Positions 11,968-25,325 of a stretch of 64,000 nt of DNA are shown here, piece by piece; position 1 is the stretch's first letter; every line of letters starts with the position of its first letter. Under the pieces are notes generated by a model. The model saw nothing but the letters and a program-made list of their open reading frames with translations, searched no databases and was not told the origin of the DNA. Position numbers and translations under genes: made by a program. Where the stretch lies: assembly GCA_028829895.1 (NCBI GenBank), contig CM054178.1:107286558-107350557 (forward strand), read 5' to 3'. The stretch comes from Sinotaia quadrata. Lineage: Eukaryota > Mollusca > Gastropoda > Architaenioglossa > Viviparidae.

Positions 11968-13303
11968 TGATTATTATTATTATTATTATTAATCTTCCAT
12001 AACTAATTACAAGTGATGATAATCTTAACTTATGTTATTAATATTTCTCCAGAAGTCACCACTAGTCTCTCTCACTTGGCGGATATGTGGTTGCTGTAAA
12101 CTTTTTCTCTATTCCAGAACATAAAAAACAAATATTTACTAGCACACAATATTTCTGTAGGTGGAAAACTTCTTCCAAAGGAGGAGATAAATCCGTATTT
12201 AATCTATATTTACTGAGCCCCCATCCACCCAGCTTCTCTTCAACATATGATTATCAATAAATAAAAGGTCAATAAATTTAATAATAAATTTATTTAACCA
12301 ACAATCAAATATACATATAGCAAATACAATGAAAAGACAATTTGACATCAATATTTCCATGAACCACATTCGAATAGTTTCAGTATTTATACAGTCTTAT
12401 ATCCTAGCACATAATTCAACATATTAATGCCAATATAAATAACAGAACAATACTTATGAGAGAATAGAAATGGACTTTAGAGAGATAAGCGATAATAGTT
12501 TGTAGTTGAGCATTCTTTGCCATGATACATTAACAGAGTGCAGTTTGTCCTTACACTCTGGTGGTAGAGAGTTCTTGAATCCACTATGGTCATAGCAGTT
12601 TATAAATCAATAAACAGAAAAATTCTAGAAATTTTAAAGATACTATAGTTTTAAAAGGCTGCTTCTTCCCATTAAAATATAATCAGGGAACAAACACTAA
12701 GTTTTCCAGTTTATTCATCTCTAATTCCATTCTATCTTACATTCAAGTCTCAACTTACAGTTTCCTGCAACAGTATTTATTAGCCTAATACATGCATACC
12801 ACATAATAAATACAACATAATAGTTTAAGAACATATCCACTAGAAACAATGTCATGTGTATAACATACAAAAATCATAATTCATAATTGTAGAAGTAATA
12901 GCCTACTCACGTAATACATCTCAATATGAAATTCAAGTATATCAATAGCAAAATACACGAAATATTTCTAAGTCCATTCTCTCTCAATCAACCAATTAAC
13001 TCACCATTAAGCTAATAGTTGCCTTCAAAGTGATTAGAGAATAGAATTATTTTAGAAGGTAAACTTTGATCTCAGCCCATTGACTGGTCTCATTCTTGTA
13101 AATCTTATCCATTGGAAAATAAAACTACTCATCCGCTTGAAACTGGTTTAGATTATATCAGCAAGTTCTAGCACATTCTTTACCTGATTTGTTTATTCCA
13201 ACTCTGATACAAAACAAATACCAAGGTCGGGTCACATTGACAATTAACAATTAATATAACAATTAAGTTTAGAAATATGGATAGGCAAATTTACTCTGCT
13301 ACA
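11968..13303. mobile_element. dispersed repeat family X, copy A
   Basis: Resembles 31292-32807 over most of its length, for example AACAATCAAATATACATAT at both and AGCAAATTTACTCTG-like right ends. It runs from TGATTATTATT to CTCTGCTACA. The shared right end and TG...CA termini suggest an LTR-like unit read on either strand, but I see no target duplication. No coding frame. Confidence 0.7.
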
Positions 13304-14079
13304 TGTAGATATTTTATTTAATAAATTAGTTTTAAAATTTATTAACTTTCTTGCACATATTATTAAATTATATGTTCTCTCAATGCTGTTTTTTTTATCA
13401 AGTTCAACACAAATTTTCTTATGCAGTTTATATCAACCTAAACACAAATTTTCATATAAAGTAAAATTGTTAGGTATTAAATCAAAAGCTAACAATTTTA
13501 TCTAAGTATACGTTCACAAAATTTATCTTATCGGTCAAAGTCTGGCGTTTGTTTTCAACGATAGCGTTCCTCGCTATTACAATGTAATTTAATATACTGC
13601 TGAAGAGTGGTTGGCCAGACCGGAAAAACTATTTATAACTGTCCTTGACCTTTTCTTCTTGCTAAAATATTTCCTAAGTGCAACACAACAGGAAAATACT
13701 AAAAAATAGAAAAGATATAATATTTGCAATTTTCTGACTACTTTTTAAAAAGGCTAGAAAACTGTTCAAAAATACATCCTTACTGATATTTTAAAAGAAA
13801 GAAAAATGGGAGAGAAACAACAAACTGACTGCTAAGGTTTATGTTGCAATATATTATATGCGCTTTTCTAATGGAGAAAGTGGGTTGATGCCCACACTGA
13901 AGAGGGAAAAAAATATTATCTACTTAAGAAATGAAGATAGAAAGAGTGTATTTTACAGACATGATGACGAGAGGAAGAAACAGAATAATGTATATAGAAC
14001 GAGTAAAAGTGAGTGACAACAGTTTGCGATGTTACTATAAGTTGGTAGTGAACGATAAGCAAACTTGACTCAATCAAAA
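13304..14079. other. AT-rich non-coding stretch
   Basis: Between repeat family X copy A and the polypurine tract. Nothing recognisable. Confidence 0.5.
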
Positions 14080-14570
14080 ATCAGAAATAAAATAAAAGAA
14101 ATAAAAAGACAAAGAGAAAGAGATAGGAGGAGGGAAGAAACAACAGAAAGAAAGAGTCAGTGTTGGGAGAGAGAAAGAAACAGGGAGAAAGGGAGTGAAA
14201 GGATGAGACAAATAGCAGAGGAAAGGAGAGAGAGAGGAAAAATAAGGAAGAGAAATTGAAAAAAAAGAAAGCGACAGAGAGAAGAAAAAAAAGAAAGTGA
14301 CAGATATAAAGAGAGAAATGTAGAGAAATTGAGAGAAAGAAAGAGACAGAAATTAAATTGGAGAGAAAGAAAGCGACAGAAAAAGAGATAAAAAGAAACA
14401 GAGAGAGAGAAATGGAGAGAAAGAAAGTGACAGAGAGAAAGAGATATAAAGAAACAAAGAGAAATGGAGAGAAAGAAAGTAGCAGAGAGAAAGAGATAAA
14501 AAGAAACAGAGATAAATGGAGAGAAAGAGACAGAGAGAAAGAGATTGTAAGAAAAGGGCAGAATAAAACA
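14080..14570. repeat. long polypurine tract (AG-rich)
   Basis: About 490 bp of almost pure purine on the + strand, with a loose unit near 50 bp (GAGAAAGAAAGTGACAGAGA and so on). The Lys/Glu/Arg-rich and Ser/Leu/Phe-rich frames are compositional artefacts. Confidence 0.92.
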
Positions 14571-15507
14571 ATGAGGAATAAAAAGAAGACATTTCACAGG
14601 AGAGGATATTATAATATTATTTTATTTTGTACACGTACAATTTAAGGACCTGCTTTTGAAATAACTCAATCTTCTTCCTTCACTTGTTTCATCTCTCATA
14701 AGTGCACGTGCACTCCTGGGGTGCAAAGTCATTAAATGTGTTCTCAAGGTCTCTCTACAAGCATCTCGAGGTGAAGTCCATACAGCTGTGCGCGAAATCA
14801 GCACATTTATGAAGCAGGATTAATTAAGTTGAAACTAGTCAGTCAAAATAAAAATCAAGACTGTTTATTTGTTTCCCAGTTACAAATCGCTAGTTCCAGT
14901 AAATGTTTTTGAAAAATTAGTTTTTGTTACTGTGTAACTGACATTTATTTTGTTTTATTAAAGGAGGAATTTGAAAAGGCGTAATGGTCATTGAAATGGT
15001 TTTTGCAACTTTAAATGTTGAACATTTTGGAATTAGTTTTGTTTTCCCTTAGGAAGGAGTATTGTATTTTGTATGATTATGTATCGATCATCGGCACATC
15101 GAAATGTTACCAAGAGTTAGTCATAAAACCATTATTTAAATCAGCATTGTTTCTTCTACGAAAGACAACGATCCAAGGCTTTTGTTTTGCTTTTAGTTTT
15201 TCTTAATAAATCTTTTTAAATGCATTAAAACAACACGCAGATATTATATTTCTTAAATGTTAATAACTGCGCGATATATAGTTTATTTTATTATATGTTC
15301 ATAATAGAGATATGTCACCCCTCAATACTCAATGGATTTATTTTCTCAGCTAAGCTCTAAGAAGATCAAAATAAAATATTTAAGTCAAAACAACTCAACA
15401 TATAAATAATTTAATTATTTCAGTTCACTTTTTCTTTTTGTTCTTCGTTTCTTTCTGAATTTCCTCAAACAAAATCACTCCTACAAGAAATAAGCTACAA
15501 ACACGTG

Positions 15508-15560
<53 letters not shown>

Positions 15561-16372
15561 CTAACATACAGACACAGAGAGGTGAAGAAAGATCAAAACG
15601 AAAAAGGGAGTAAAGAGAAAAAGAACATTGGGAAAATTGATTCTCTGTGGCTAGAAAACGAACGAGTGCTAAAACAAAACGGACTGTCATGAACTTTGCG
15701 TCTCTAGAATTAAAAGTGTACAATCCTGACATTGTCTTCACAGGTCATAAACCTCTCAGGCCTCAGGCAAAAGGAGGCGGACTGGTGGTGACAACTCTGC
15801 TGATGAGACTTGAGGCGTACTTCTTTGTCTCCTCAGTTGTCTCCTCTGCAAATACACACCACGATCAATGTTGCTTACCGCCAGTTCCCCCGCACACAGG
15901 AAAAATATTAGAGGGCACGTTGTGCTCTCTAAGTTGTAGAATATTAAATAAATAAAAACAATGCAATTATGACAATTTCTTGGTAAACTCCTGCTCTGCA
16001 ATGCAAGATATAGAGGAATCAAGAAGAGCATCAGTTTAAATGTAGTCTGGCAGGTACTAATTAGATTTTGAAGTCTGTTTTGTCGATGTAACCGTGACCT
16101 GGTGCCTAAATAACCCCTACTAACTGGCAGCAAATTACATTAGTTTTTTTTTAAATGTAGGATTAAATTGTGACTTGTATGAGTGAATTAATATTGTTTT
16201 GCTTTCTTTTATCTAAATTTTAAATAAGAATCATTAACTAAATTAAAAATCAAAGTTAATGTTGAAACTAAGCACGCTCAGTTTCGGTAACGGCCGCAGT
16301 GATAGTAAAATAAAACATGGGAATCTATCTTCTTCACAATTTCATGTCAATATCGTTCTCGTTCTGTGGACA
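14571..16372. other. non-coding stretch with an (AC)n tract
   Basis: Overlapping short frames on both strands at 15647-16133 lie in a slightly GC-richer patch, but no domain or splice structure supports them. Confidence 0.5.
15510..15559. repeat. (AC)n microsatellite
   Basis: About 25 perfect AC units after CACGTGA. Confidence 0.97.
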
Positions 16373-16584
16373 CAAAAGGGCAGAGGCGTAGCTAGGGGGA
16401 TGGGTGGCAGGGGAGTACATATGTCCCCGGGCGCCAAGGTACAGGGGCGCCAAAATGAGGCTTACAACGTTACATTATAATAAGTGAACAAGGGTAATAA
16501 AAGGTGATTAATCGGGGAGGGGGGCGCCAATTTTATAGTTCGTCCCCAGGCGCAAAATATCCTAGCTACACCTCTGCAAAAGGG
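16373..16584. repeat. 8-bp target site duplication of the hAT MITE
   Basis: CAAAAGGG occurs immediately outside both inverted repeats. The exact match implies a fairly recent insertion. Confidence 0.85.
16381..16576. mobile_element. hAT-type MITE
   Basis: 196 bp bounded by imperfect terminal inverted repeats, CAGAGGCGTAGCTAGG at the left and the complement of CAGAGGTGTAGCTAGG at the right (one mismatch in 16). An identical 8-bp CAAAAGGG flanks it at 16373-16380 and 16577-16584. An 8-bp duplication with CAGNGGCG-like ends is the hAT signature. It has no transposase frame, so it is non-autonomous. It is GC-richer than its flanks, with several GGCGCC motifs. Confidence 0.9.
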
Positions 16585-17489
16585 AGAGTAACTCATACAA
16601 AGTCACTAGAGTTATTTATCGTTAACAGACAGCTCTTCACGTTACCACTCGTTCAGTCCTAGAAAAGCGGCCTTATTTATAATAATAATCAAAAACGAGC
16701 TTCAACGCAATCAGAGTTTTATAATGATAGGCAGACTCATAAACTAGCAGTGAGGCAAGCAGGCGCGTGATCACTCAAACTGATCGTCTGGCTGTCTTAT
16801 ACTGAAACTGTATCTAGCCACAAATCATGTGAGTTAAAGTGCGCTTCTTTGCTAGTTGTGAGTGTAGAATCCATGCCATGTATCGGAATATAACAAAGTG
16901 CGTTCTTTAAGTCAAATAACACCACTTACCAAAACAAAAGACAGTTTAACCCTGCAAAGGGCGATCTTTATATCAAATGTCATAACTTCTCAAGAAAGAC
17001 ACAAATGAACCCTGCAGATGATGAGAGTTCGTGATAGCGAGAACAGGGAGGGGGGAGGAAAAGGAGGGATTTGTGCTCACATTTCCTGACAGGTGCATAC
17101 ATGTATTTACAAACGCAGCGAGAAAAGTGCATAATGCTTATGTATTACATGCTTTTTAATAACTTTTTCTCTAAGTATTGATTAGCAGTTTTGCCGCGAA
17201 ACATTGAAGCGGTTCTAATAGATTAGTAAACTTATGCTTGCGGATATCTATTTCAATGTACATTGTCAGAAGGGGATGAGAATCAAAGCACATGACCATT
17301 GTCTATTTTTAAAAATTAAATTAAAATAAATTAAAAAATAAAACTGCTTAGATTTTTATTTTTAGAAACTGGGAAACCTTTACAACAGAGTGATTTCTTT
17401 AACACTAAAACTTCGGTACATTTTTGAAAAACTGAATTCTTGCTATTATGATTAAGATTATCATTAGTTATGATCTAAGAGGTACAACT

Positions 17490-18110
17490 GTATAAATGAT
17501 GTGATGTGTACCTTATAGTGACCTACTGTATGTGCGTTGTTAATATACACGTTATACTGACCTACATAAATATATACCTTGCATTCACCTACTATAAATA
17601 CATACGTTGCAGTGGCCTACTATTAATGTATATACCTTGCAGTGACCTACTATATATACCTTTCACTGACCTACTGTAAATATATACATTTCAGTGATCT
17701 ACTGTAAATATTTACCTTGCGGTGTCCTACTATAAAAATAAACCTTGTAGTGACCTACTGTAAATATTTACCTTGCAGTGATCTACTGTAAACATATACT
17801 TTGAGGTGATCTATTATATATATACCTTGCAGTGACCTACTGTAAATACTTGCTGTGATTTACTATAAATAGATATCTTGAGGTGAACTACTCTAAGTAA
17901 ATACCTTGAGGTGATCTGCTTATAAATATATACCTTGCAGTGACCTACTGTAAATACCTTGCTGTGATTTACTATAAATAGATATCTTTTTGAACTACTC
18001 TAAGTAAATACCTTGAGGTGATCTGCTATAAATATATACCTTGTAGTAACCTACTGTATATACCTACTGTAAATATGTACTTTGCAGTGTCTTACTGTAA
18101 ACTCATGATT
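17490..18110. repeat. degenerate minisatellite, about 28-30 bp
   Basis: Many diverged units of TATACCTTGCAGTGACCTAC plus TGTAAATA. Unit length varies. An older array than its neighbours. Confidence 0.88.
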
Positions 18111-18127
18111 ACATATGTGATTAGTCT

Positions 18128-18425
18128 TCAACTATAGACTGTCTGGACATATTATAGACTGCCTGGACACTCACATTATAGACTGCCTGGACACTCACAT
18201 TATAGACTGTCAGGACACTCACATTATAGACTGCCTGGACACTCATATTATATACTGTCTGGACACTCATATTAATTATAAACTGCCTGAACACTCATAA
18301 TATTATAGACTGCCTGGACACTTATATTACAGACTGCCTGGACACTCATATTATATACTGTCTGGACACTCATATTACAGACTGCAAGGACACTCATATT
18401 ATATACTGCCTAGACACTCATATCA
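18128..18425. repeat. 24-bp minisatellite
   Basis: Units of ATTATAGACTGCCTGGACAC plus TCAC/TCAT, about 12 copies, partly diverged. Confidence 0.92.
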
Positions 18426-19019
18426 TAGTCTTAATTATTTTGTGCTTTTACCTTACTGTTGACTTACCTATACACATACATTTTAGGTCTCATTATATGC
18501 AGTCTTGTAACAACTCTACGACTGCATGTATGTAGCCTTGACGATTCGAATAATATATGGTTGTCCGTATCGTTTCATTTACTTACTGTTTGGTTGCACG
18601 AATATAGTTCTCATCTATTGCAGATCTGTTGTCTGGATTCTTTAACATATCAATCATTGAATGATTACTGATTTTGCAGACAGGTGATCTTCATCAATAC
18701 AGTTTTGGGGAGGAAGGTGAAGGAATCAGAGAGTGAGAGGTGTTCATGGAAAAATAATTGTTGCTTAGAAGGTCGTGGTGGTGATAAAGTGAATACTATA
18801 AATATACATACACTGTCTTTTATGCAATGGATGCTTAAATTATGTAGCTCTAATTCAAGAAGTAGAAATATTTGCATGCAATTCTTTACCTGTGCTGTGT
18901 CTGTTATTTCATCTGAAGACGTTCTGTTGTATGGAGCTTATATCCTCTAGATTTATTGCATTGAGTATGCAACCTACTGTAACTCTAAAGCACTGAACAA
19001 ATTTGTAGCCATCTGTAGT

Positions 19020-19268
19020 CCTATTGCGTGAAATATGTAACGTACTGTTGGCCTGTTGCAAGAAGGATGAAACATACTGTTGACCTGTTGCAAGAAGGAT
19101 GAAACATACTGTTTGCCTGTTGCATGAAGTGTGTAGCGTACTGTTGGATTGTTGCGTGAAGGATGTAACGTACTGTTGACCTGTTGCATGAAGTATGTAA
19201 CGTACTGTTTGTCTCTTGCGTGAAGTATATAACGTACTGTTGGCCTGCTGCATGAAGGATGAAACGAT
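19020..19268. repeat. about 33-bp minisatellite
   Basis: Units of AACGTACTGTTGGCCTGTTG plus CATGAAGGATGTA, about 7 copies with scattered changes. Confidence 0.9.
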
Positions 19269-19386
19269 TATCAGCTTACCTGAAATTAGTGTTCTACGCT
19301 TACATGCACGCACTTGATATTTTCCAATTCTAACGTATTAACATTTGCCCATGCATATGTTTGCATTCTAACTGTCATACGACATG

Positions 19387-19836
19387 GGCCTATAAGATAC
19401 TTCCTTGTGGGCATCTTGTATATCTTATCAATCAATGGCCTATAAGATACTTCCTTGTGGGCATCTTGTATATCTTATCAATCAATGGCCTATAAGATAC
19501 TTCCTTGTGGGCATCTTGTATATCTTATCAATCAATGGCCTATAAGACACTTCCTTGTGGGCATCTTGTATATCTTATCAATCAATGGCCTATAAGATTC
19601 TTCCTTGTGGGCATCTTGTATATCTTATCAATCAATGGCCTATAAGATTCTTCCTTGTGGGCATCTTGTATATCTTATCCATCAATGGCCTATAAGACAC
19701 TTCCTTGTGGGCTTCTTGTATATCTTATCAATCAATGGCCTATAAGACACTTCCTTGTGGGCATCTTGTATATCTTATCAATCAATGGCCTATAAGACAC
19801 TTCCTTGTGGGCATCTTGTATATTTTATCTATCAAT
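19387..19836. repeat. 50-bp minisatellite, exactly 9 units
   Basis: Nine units of exactly 50 bp, each starting GGCCTATAAG and ending ATCAATCAAT or a close variant. A further partial GGCCT follows. Unit-to-unit identity is high. Confidence 0.97.
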
Positions 19837-20026
19837 GGCCTCACGCAAATAATCATGACCTACTTGTGGACACCGTGATTCTATTAGAGCTTAAAGCAAA
19901 TAATCATTTTCCTGCTGTCTACAGACAATTTCCTGTTTAAAACAGAAATATTTGTTCGTGGTTTGGTGAATCGTCGTTAAATACAAAACCCTTTGCAGAC
20001 TTCAGTCCATTTTTCATCGATCATGA

Positions 20027-20521
20027 TTGTGTAGGCTGGCGCGCAAGACACTGAAAGCTAATGTGATTTATGTGTTTACTAAACAATGTTACCTTATGAT
20101 ACCAAACAGCACATTATGCTTTCAAGGTCGGCATGCCCACTTTTCCTTTGAGACTAGCTGTAGCTGGTCCATCGATCGGTTTCGCTTTTGGTACAATATC
20201 AGATGGAATTATTTTCAATATTTAAATTATTATCATAAAGTTTTAGAAGATCAGAAAATGCAATATGATAAATGCATTTGCTGTTGTAATCGTATATTCT
20301 TAAGGTTACTACTGAGTATTTTTTATTATAAAAGTAAAAGTTCAGAAAGCAAGCCAAGTGTAAACATTATGCAATGTTTGTTATGTCAATCGTCGAAGTT
20401 AAAGGCCAATGTCGTTGTTTTGACATTTATTAATGTGTCAGTCAATTTTCATTTGAAGAGACAGATTCAGATGTCCGATATTATATACATACAGAAATAT
20501 ACTGGTGACACTCGCTTATAG
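20027..20521 (+). other. 164-codon open frame, hypothetical
   Basis: The longest frame in the left half that is not made by a repeat. It is Cys-, Phe- and Tyr-rich with no recognisable domain, signal peptide or splice signals, and it stops at the edge of the TGA-rich tract. Probably chance. Confidence 0.15.
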
Positions 20522-20527
20522 GACTAG

Positions 20528-21045
20528 TGGTGCGATGACAATAATGATGAAGATGGTGCTAACAGTGGCGGTGATCCGTGTAGAAATGATGGATGATGAA
20601 TGATGATAATAATATAATCAGTCTGGTGACAATGGTGTTCTTGGTAATGATAATGTAGTGGTGGTTCAGGTCGATGGACGCGATAGTGTCGGCAATGATG
20701 ATGAAGTAGTGTATTGTTAGTGATGATGGATGTGGTGGTGATGGATAAGTTGTCGATGGATATGGCGGGTGTAATTGTAATGTAGTGTTGATGGTGGGTT
20801 GTTTGGCGAAATGTGTAGTGGTGTTGGTAAAGATGAAGTGATAATGGAGATGCAAAGTGTGCTAATGGTGACATAGCGGTGATGAAAAAATGGTGGTGTG
20901 TTGATAGTGATATGGATAATGTAAAGTGATGGGCTTTTATCGTAGTTACTATGGTGATAACATTGATGACGCATTGGTACGATGATGACGTAGTAATGTT
21001 GATAGTCGTTTGGTGGAGGTGGTGGTAGTAGTAGCAGAGGGAGTA
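20528..21045. repeat. degenerate TGA/TGG triplet-rich tract
   Basis: Long GATGATGGTG-like low-complexity sequence. - strand frames rich in His, Ser, Thr and Pro are artefacts. Confidence 0.8.
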
Positions 21046-22229
21046 ATTTTAAAGATAACATTCACGATCATGAGTGTGATTGTACTAACTGTGCTTGATA
21101 TAATTTCACAAGAAATTTCTAACTAGAAAATTTATAGATCACGCCTCAAAGTATGGAAGCAGAACAATCTGCTCTAAGTCAATACCTTAGCGACCTCGCT
21201 TTTACAAAAGAAAGAAACTAAAGGTCAACAGATTAATATGGTCTTGACGATAGCATCAGTAACAACAACGGAACCAGTCAGCTCTCAAGGAAATGCGTGA
21301 CCCTATTTATAAATGATCGTTTATTTGTATTGAATAGTTTACCACAATGTCGGTAAATAGTTGGTAAATGTTCACACGAAAGAAACATTGATAATTCAAA
21401 TATTTGTTGACGTCGAGGGGAGGAGGATAGAGAGAGGAGTAATAGTTTTATACTGATGACTCGATTAGTGGGTATAAATTATACTCAACAATCAAGACAT
21501 TTGAAAATAAAGACGTTGTCAGTTTAGACAGTTTTTCTTGGTATCCAAGAGTCATTCTTTATTTCTGCCACACACTGTGATGACATTAATGAGTAAGACT
21601 ACATATTTACTAATTTGCCGATAACACCAACCATGGCCTATCTTCAGAATAATGATTTTGTACCTACTCATTGATGACACAAACTATAGCCCATCACAAA
21701 TAAAATAATTATTAACAACTTTTATTTTCCATTACAAAAACATTAAAAACAAACAGAGGTTTTTACTTATATATTACCAGTTTCATAGACTACGTGATAG
21801 TGTGTGCAAAATGTGTACATTGAACGCAGGCCTAAGTGCTATCTTATAGCCATACGCAATAAGAATTCTTTTTTTTTTTAAATAAAAGATTTTTAGCGTG
21901 CTATATTAAATTAAGTCCTGGGAACAAAATAATAATGTCAGCGAAAGCTTTTAACAAACACAACCACCCGGGAATAATATTGCCTCAGTAATGAGATCTG
22001 TAGTGTCTCGAGATTGTTTGTGTTGAAGATCGAGGGTTAAATGGAACGCCAACGTGTGCAGTGCGAGTGTTGTTAACGTGACGACAAGAACCTTGGGAAA
22101 GAGTAAAATAGCTCAAATTTTCCAAGATCATGAATGATGGTACTCCCAGACTCTAATTCCTCCTCCAGCCGTGATTATTATTCGTTTATCAAAAGCATTT
22201 ACTAAAGGGAATATCTAATGACAAATTCA
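21046..22229. other. non-coding stretch, nothing recognised
   Basis: AT-rich, no frame of note. Confidence 0.5.
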
Positions 22230-22860
22230 AGTAAACATCTCATCTTGTCATGTATTTTTCAAAATATTGGTTTAATGTCGAACAAACATCTTGTATTGTA
22301 ATTTTGTCCTCTACTGATACAATGACAAACGAACATCTTATCTTGTATTGCAATTTTGTCCTCTACTGGAATGATGTCAAGTAAACATCTCATCTTGTAT
22401 TTTAATTTTGTCCCCTATTGGTTTAATGTCTAGTAAACACCTTGTGTTGTAATTTTGTTCCCTATTGGTTTAATGTCGAGTAAACACCTTGTGTTGTAAT
22501 GTTGTTCCCTATTGGTTTAATGTCTAGTAAACACCTTGTGTTGTAATGTTGTTCCCTATTGGTTTAATGTCTAGTAAACACCTTGTGTTGTAATTTTGTT
22601 CCCTACTGGTTTAATGTCTAGTAAACACCTTGTGTTGTAATGTTGTTCCCTATTGGTTTAATGTCGAATAACCTTTATCTTCTAATTTTGTCCTCTACTC
22701 GTATAAATTTAATCAAATACCTATCTTGTATTGTAATATGTTCTCTACTAGCATAATGTCAAATAACCATCTCATCTTGTATTGTAATTTTATCCCCTAC
22801 TAGTTTAATATCAATAAAACACCTTATCATATGTTGTAATTTTGCCCTCTACTCAAACAA
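22230..22860. repeat. about 48-bp minisatellite
   Basis: Units of TGGTTTAATGTCTAGTAAAC plus ACCTTGTGTTGTAATTTTGT and CCCTAT. The central five or six units (22410-22660) are nearly identical; the edges are degenerate. Confidence 0.93.
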
Positions 22861-23334
22861 GATGAAGCAAAAGCCTTCCTAGTGAGACATCTGTTTTCAT
22901 GATTCTGACTGAAATGTCGTTCTCAGCACTCTAGTATACTAACATCAAAATGATAGAACGTTTATCATTACTAAAGAGAAAAACATTAAATGAGAGATTA
23001 AAATCCCTCTGATTAAAGGAAAATGTTGCTATTTTTAAGCTCATATTCAGTCAGCATATGCTTTAGATTGTCTCGCATTTCCTCGGCTTTGACATTTCTG
23101 GCCACGACTCATCCTAAGTTCGTGATTTAGAAATATGAGCCCTGAGTAATTAAATTCAGTATTTTTCTTTTGCAGATGAAAGATGGTATGAAATAAAATC
23201 GTGTTCAGCTATGTTTTGGTTTTCTTTCGAAAGTGGAGTTGAGGTGTAAATGAAAGATGGAAGCGAACATATTGCTAATTCCAATGATACTTGAACTCTA
23301 ATCTTGCAGGCACCACCGTTCGGAGGCGAATGCA

Positions 23335-23500
23335 AGAATACCAACAAGCAGAGTAACAAGAATAGTAGCAAAATTAGCAGCAAGAACATTAACAAGAATA
23401 GCAGTAAGAGCAGCAACAAGAAGAGCAGCAAGGGAAGGATCAAGAATAGCAGCAAGAGCAGCAACAAGTACAGCAACAAGTACAGCAACAAGTGTAACAA
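23335..23500. repeat. AGCAACAAG-type tract
   Basis: 9- to 12-bp variants of AGCAACAAG. It would encode Ser/Asn/Lys or Leu-rich runs, but no conserved flanking coding sequence is seen. Confidence 0.85.
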
Positions 23501-25058
23501 AAGAACATATCCAGACAGCAAAATACTTCACGCAGCACTAAATACCTCAGGCTATGACAAAAACAAGAGCGTCACCAGCAGACTTCAGGGACCGGCCTGC
23601 TCCCAATGACAAGAACGCCACCACTCCTAACTGCAATGGTTATGGACATCAGTCGTCGATAGCGGCCTCAGTTCCGACAAAAATATTTCCTTCAGTCTAT
23701 CGCTGTTGGAATTTTCTTATGGTTCTCAAGGAACTAGACGCAGTCTCGGTAGCCAAGGGTCAGAAAAAATTACAAATAATCAAAGTGGAAACGTATTGCC
23801 TACAAGTGAATGACAGTAAAATAGCAAGAAAAAAATGGACCTAAAAAGAGCATTAATCTACTCAAACAAATAAATTCAGAGAGATGAAACCGACAGTCAA
23901 CGCGTGAGAGTGCCACAGTCTACCGCCAATAAATGAGTGACAACAACAGTTACCATCCCATAACTTCGGTCTCAGACTGTTATAAGCGCCCGATCAAACA
24001 TGTTGCAGTCTTTCTTGTTCTTTAATCATCTAAGCAAGTTTCAACTGTTTCTCTTCAAATTTTCCTCGGTCACAACCAGATCAAAAATAAACCCATTGAA
24101 TCAGGGAATGACAGAAATCAACCAGTTAATCAATAAAAACTATTTGTTTCTTCAAAGACTGCATTGCACTAGACTAAAAAAGAGAGGTTGTATTTTTATT
24201 CGTGACCTTTAAGTTTCCTCCCATTGAATTATATCTTCCATTAACTTGTCCAACCGTATTTCTTCTTTTCTGGATGCGCGCGCTTGAACTGAGCGACAAT
24301 CCAGAAGAAAAAGTATGAAACTTAAATATTCCAGTCTCACTATCTTTGTCCTCATTTTATGAGGAGCGGAACATACACACCAGGTCAGTCCTCACATTGT
24401 TGGACTAATATGTTTATTTAGCTTCGCAACTAATATAAACGGAATCACTTATTCCATAAACATATACATATAAAGAAAAACCATATTTATGGAGTAAAAT
24501 GTCTGGGAGGGTGAATGTGGTTGTAGATGTTGTAGATGTTGGTGCCATATACCACACTCACTCCACTCTTGACACACGTAAACAACCACAAAGCAACTGG
24601 AATAGTAACACAGCATAGCATATTATACCTTAACAAAACATCAAGAGTAATGGATAAAACAAAACATACTTACTACGTATGACTGAATTTCAAATCATGT
24701 GTGAGAAAGTAGAGAGAGGTTTTAAGTAATTTTACACAAAGGTTAAGCAAAAAATAAATGTTTTCACATAACAGATCTGAGTCTCCACTCACATAGCTTC
24801 TCTCCACTTTGGAGGGGGGGGGGGGGAGATACTTCTCGACATTACATAATTAACTTTCTCCTTTAGAAAACATTTTTTCTTAGTTTTCAGTGTTGAGTGT
24901 AAGTCGTATCACATGGGAAGAAAATTATTGATTGCTCCAATTTTAAAACCTATCACGATCTTGTTTTAGTGTGTTTATGTGAGAGATAATATTATCTTAG
25001 GCTTGTTCTTGTAGGCCTATTGTGTACTGTGGCATTTCATGCATCATAGGTTTCATAG
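23501..25058. other. non-coding stretch with a short hairpin and G-run
   Basis: An imperfect inverted repeat at 24258-24314 (TTTTCTGGAT versus ATCCAGAAGAAAAA) and a run of about 14 G near 24813 are the only marked features. Confidence 0.5.
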
Positions 25059-25325
25059 GCTTGTTTCATACTGGAGTGTTTCATCCACCTTACGCTTGTT
25101 TCATACTGGAGTGTTTCATCCACCTTATGCTTGTTTCATACTGGAGTGTTTCATCCACCTTACGCTTGTTTCATACTGGGGTGTTTCATCCACCTTATGC
25201 TTGTTTCATACTGGGGTGTTTCATCCACCTTATGCTTGTTTCATACTGGAGTGTTTCATCCACCTTATGCTTGTTTCATACTGGAGTGTTTCATCTACCT
25301 TATGCTTGTTTCATACTGGGGTGTT
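25059..25325. repeat. 35-bp minisatellite, about 8 units
   Basis: Units of GCTTGTTTCATACTGGAGTG plus TTTCATCCACCTTAT. Stop-free, so it opens all three + frames at once. Confidence 0.95.

Noticed and set aside
14157..14597. 146-codon Ser/Leu/Phe-rich - strand frame
   Set aside because: It is the complement of a polypurine tract; the composition explains the lack of stops.
15647..16133. Overlapping frames on both strands as a gene
   Set aside because: No domain, splice signals or codon bias; the two strands are about equally open.
20524..21061. Histidine-rich protein frames on the - strand
   Set aside because: Derived from the TGATGG low-complexity tract; three overlapping frames are equally open.
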